NCBI GenBank assembly: GCA_963731035.1
Contig: CAVSUY010000027.1
Span: 1-64,000, forward strand
From: JAANXG01 sp963731035
GTDB lineage: Bacteria > Pseudomonadota > Gammaproteobacteria > Arenicellales > JAANXG01
DNA length: 64,000 bases
Direction: 5' to 3'
Below the pieces are notes generated by a model, which was not told the DNA's origin, did not search any database, and saw only the letters and a program-made list of their open reading frames with translations. Shown here one piece after another: positions 61,376-64,000 of the stretch; within the stretch, counting starts at the first letter, position 1, and every line of letters starts with the position of its first letter. The position numbers were made by a program, and so were the translations under genes.

Positions 61376-63802
61376 ATGAAATCTCATGCTCGAGTCGTCG
61401 TCATCGGCGGCGGCGTTGTCGGCTGCAGTGTCGTGTATCACCTCGCGCGCGCCGGCTGGACCGACGTGGTCCTGCTGGAGCGCTCCGAGCTGACTTCAGG
61501 ATCCACCTGGCATGCCGCCGGGGGCGTTCACACCCTCAATGGCGACCCCAATGTCGCCAAGCTGCAGCAATACACCATAGAACTGTACAAAGAGATCGAG
61601 GAAATGTCGGGACAGGCCTGCGGCCTCCACCTCACCGGCGGTATCATGCTCGCCGGCACCCAGGAGCGCCTCGATTGGCTGAAGATGGCCCACGCCCGGG
61701 GCCGCTACCTCGGCATGGATACGGAGATCATCTCGGTTTCGGAAGCGGCGGCGAGGATGCCGTTGCTGGACCCGAAGTATTTCGTCGGCGCCATGTTCGA
61801 CAAGTACGAGGGTCACCTCGATCCCGCGGGCGTTACCCATGCCTACGCCAAGTCCGCCCGCAAGCTGGGCGCCACAGTTCAGACACAGACACGTGTCGAG
61901 CGCATCGAGCAGGGCCCGGACGACACCTGGCTGCTGCATACCACGCAGGGCTCCGTCCAGTGTGAGCACGTGGTGAATGCCGGCGGCCTGTGGGCACGGG
62001 AGGTGGGCCGTATGGTGGGTCTCGAGCTGCCTGTGCTGGCCATGGAGCATATGTATCTGCTTACCGACGAAATGCCCGAGGTCGTCGAGTTCAACCGGAC
62101 CGCGAGCGAAGAACTGCCTCACGTCATCGATTTCGAAGGAGAGCTGTATCTGCGCCAGGAACGCACCGGCATGCTGATGGGCACGTACGAACGTGCATGC
62201 CGGCCCTGGTCCGAGGACACCACGCCCTGGGACTTCGACACCGAATTGCTGCAACCAGACCTCGATCGCATCGCGCCCTCGCTGGAGGTCGGTTTCGCGC
62301 ACTTCCCCGCCTTCGCCAGCGCCGGCATACGCCAGGTCATCAACGGACCCTTTACCTTCGCCCCGGATGGCAACCCGCTCGTCGGACCGGTGAAGGGGCT
62401 TCGCAACTACTGGGTGGCCTGCGGCGTCATGGCTGGATTCAGCCAGGGCGGCGGCGTCGGGTTGGCTCTGTCAAACTGGATGATCGACGGCGATCCCGGA
62501 TTCGATGTGTGGGGGATGGACGTGTCGCGCTACGGCGACTGGGCGCGTCCCGCCTACACCAACGCCAAAGTGCGCGAGAACTATTCCCGGCGCTTCCGCA
62601 TCCAGTTTCCCAACGAGGAACTGCCGGCCGGAAGGCCCCTGAAGACAACCCCGGTCTACGACGAACTCAAGCAGCGCCATGCCGTGTTCGGCGACTCCTG
62701 GGGCCTCGAACACGCACTGTGGTACGCCCCCGATGCGGAGAGCGCTTTCGACATATTCAGTTTCAAGCGCTCGAACGATTTCCAGTCCGTCGCCGAGGAA
62801 TGCAGGGCCGTGCGTGAAGGCGTCGGACTGCTCGAAATCTCCAATTTCGCCAACTACGAGGTGTCGGGACCCGGGGCCGCCGATTGGCTGGATCGTCTGT
62901 TGGCCAACAAGCTCCCCAAGCGGGGTCGAATGGCCCTGTGCCCGATGCTCAATCCAGGGGGGCGGATCATCGGCGACTTCACACTTGCACGCCTCGATCG
63001 CAATCAATTCTACGTGACCGGATCGGGCATCGCAGAGCACTATCACATGCGCTGGTTCCTGGACCGCCTGCCCACAGAGGGAGTCGAACTGAACTGTCGC
63101 AGCTTGGACATGCTGGGGTTGCAGATCGCGGGGCCGGACTCGCGGCGCCTGCTCGAACGGCTTACCAAACGAGACGTGTCCGCCGGCGGGTTCAAGTTCA
63201 TGGCTTTCGACGATTTCGACGTCGGCATGGTCCCCGCCCTGGTCGGCCGCGTCAGCTTCACCGGGGAGCTGGGCTATGAAATCTGGGTACGCCCGGAGTA
63301 CCAGCGTATCCTGTTCCGGTCGATCTGGGACGCCGGACGGGATCTCGGCCTGCGACTGTTCGGCGGCCGCGCACTCAACAGCCTGCGCCTCGAGAAGAGT
63401 TGGGGCGCCTGGGCCACCGAGTATCGGCCGATCTACACGCCTTTCGAAGCCGGCATGGACCGTTTCGTGGATCTGGACAAGCCCGAATTCATCGGCAGGG
63501 AGGCGGCGCTGCGGGCCCGGGACCAAGGACTACGGCAGAAGCTGGTGACACTGACGGTGGATGCCGGCGACGCGGACGTCATCGGCGACGAACCCATCCT
63601 GCTGGATGGCGAGGCGGTGGGCTGGGTCACGTCCGGAGGCTTCGCGCATTACACCGGCCATTCCGTGGCCATGGGGTACATACGCGTCGAGCATCTGGAC
63701 GAGAGCACCGAGTATTCGGTCGAGATTCTCGGCGAGATGCGCCGCGCGCGCATCCAGACCGAGCCCCTCTACGATCCCGATGCGGTCCGCATGCGCAGTT
63801 GA
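61376..63802 (+). CDS. Dimethylglycine/sarcosine dehydrogenase-like flavoenzyme with folate-binding GcvT domains
   Basis: The product is 808 residues behind GATGGAG. The N-terminal FAD domain starts VVVIGGGVVGCSVVYHLA, and the covalent-FAD His lies in SGSTWHAAGG. A middle domain (GLEHALWYAPDAE) is followed by GcvT-type folate domains with GYEIWVRPEYQ and TSGGFAHYTGHSVAMGYI. Family members oxidise N-methylated glycines and hand the one-carbon unit to tetrahydrofolate. In an osmolyte-using bacterium, breakdown of glycine betaine via dimethylglycine is the most likely job. Sarcosine cannot be excluded. No partner gene is seen before the window ends. Confidence 0.83.
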   Translation: MKSHARVVVIGGGVVGCSVVYHLARAGWTDVVLLERSELTSGSTWHAAGGVHTLNGDPNVAKLQQYTIELYKEIEEMSGQACGLHLTGGIMLAGTQERLDWLKMAHARGRYLGMDTEIISVSEAAARMPLLDPKYFVGAMFDKYEGHLDPAGVTHAYAKSARKLGATVQTQTRVERIEQGPDDTWLLHTTQGSVQCEHVVNAGGLWAREVGRMVGLELPVLAMEHMYLLTDEMPEVVEFNRTASEELPHVIDFEGELYLRQERTGMLMGTYERACRPWSEDTTPWDFDTELLQPDLDRIAPSLEVGFAHFPAFASAGIRQVINGPFTFAPDGNPLVGPVKGLRNYWVACGVMAGFSQGGGVGLALSNWMIDGDPGFDVWGMDVSRYGDWARPAYTNAKVRENYSRRFRIQFPNEELPAGRPLKTTPVYDELKQRHAVFGDSWGLEHALWYAPDAESAFDIFSFKRSNDFQSVAEECRAVREGVGLLEISNFANYEVSGPGAADWLDRLLANKLPKRGRMALCPMLNPGGRIIGDFTLARLDRNQFYVTGSGIAEHYHMRWFLDRLPTEGVELNCRSLDMLGLQIAGPDSRRLLERLTKRDVSAGGFKFMAFDDFDVGMVPALVGRVSFTGELGYEIWVRPEYQRILFRSIWDAGRDLGLRLFGGRALNSLRLEKSWGAWATEYRPIYTPFEAGMDRFVDLDKPEFIGREAALRARDQGLRQKLVTLTVDAGDADVIGDEPILLDGEAVGWVTSGGFAHYTGHSVAMGYIRVEHLDESTEYSVEILGEMRRARIQTEPLYDPDAVRMRS

Positions 63803-63914
63803 TGCCAAGCAGTTGATACCGAGTCCGACGGGCTCCTAGTGTACCCCGTCAAACAGTCTGTAACTTATCGGCGGCTTGCCGATCCGGGTTGGATTGTTCG
63901 ATAGAGCATCGAAA

Positions 63915-63983
63915 GGGCGCCGCCGGGGTCTTTTTCACCAAGCGAGTATCGGGAAGCGACTGAAAAAGACCCCGGCGGCGCCC
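63915..63983. repeat. 23-bp perfect inverted repeat
   Basis: The arms at 63915-63937 and 63961-63983 (gggcgccgccggggtctttt and inverse) are identical over 23 bases around a 23-base loop. The T-run in each arm means it could terminate in both directions. No transposase is adjacent inside the window. Confidence 0.8.
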
Positions 63984-64000
63984 GTTTGCGGATCGGGGCC

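Overview
The window looks like chromosomal DNA of a GC-rich, halotolerant or marine gammaproteobacterium. The evidence is the recA-recX-alaS-lysC-csrA-tRNA-Ser-tRNA-Arg block typical of that class, the complete ectoine synthesis and degradation loci, and many REP-type palindromes of the form cgcggYtgaaRccgctcctacaatc. No phage, integron or transposase gene is seen.

Region 1 (0.1-16.7 kb) is best read as a lasso-peptide gene cluster. A 55-codon gene with a TTG start (8382-8549), lying just after the asparagine-synthetase-like cyclase, encodes a peptide that fits the lasso leader signature Y-x2-P-x-L-x3-G-x5-T-x-G exactly. It is followed by a 19-residue core with Gly1 and Glu9. Around it are a cyclase (6549-8372), a transglutaminase-like leader peptidase (B2, 14988-15419), an HPr-kinase-like kinase, a nucleotidyltransferase-family protein and a protein-arginine-methyltransferase-like enzyme. 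The N-terminus of the methyltransferase resembles a PqqD/RRE fold and may replace the missing B1 protein. Two very large secreted gingipain-like (C25) proteins and a GspC-like protein are interleaved.

Region 2 (16.7-19.5 kb) holds cpdA (cAMP phosphodiesterase), a Sel1-SPOR-Sel1 envelope protein and the P-II protein gene glnB.

Region 3 (19.9-44.7 kb) is an ectoine supercluster. Catabolic genes eutB-eutC-doeA-doeB are followed by an MDR dehydrogenase, a proline-racemase-family protein and a secreted unknown. Then come the uptake genes ehuB-ehuC-ehuD-ehuA, a divergent GntR regulator, a DoeA paralogue with a doeA relic beside it, doeX-eutA, doeC, doeD, a double SpoIIAA-like protein, a MarR regulator and ask-ectA-ectB-ectC. 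The cell should therefore be able to make ectoine, import it and use (hydroxy)ectoine as a nutrient. Two tandem arrays that contain REP sequences interrupt the locus: 125 bp x 6 (which duplicates the 3' end of doeA) and 86 bp x 6.

Region 4 (44.8-48.1 kb) has a dihaem cytochrome c, a cNMP-binding/EAL protein and a small exported protein. All are broken by apparent single-base insertions, so the stretch is either decaying or poorly sequenced.

Region 5 (48.1-58.9 kb) is housekeeping: tRNA-Arg(ACG), tRNA-Ser(GCT), csrA, lysC, alaS, recX, recA, thpR, pncC, rlmB, rnr and tRNA-Leu(CAG).

Region 6 (59.1-64 kb) has a permuted papain-like amidase candidate, an intergenic pair of long hairpins with covarying arms, and a dimethylglycine/sarcosine-dehydrogenase-like flavoenzyme, followed by a 23-bp perfect inverted repeat at the right edge.
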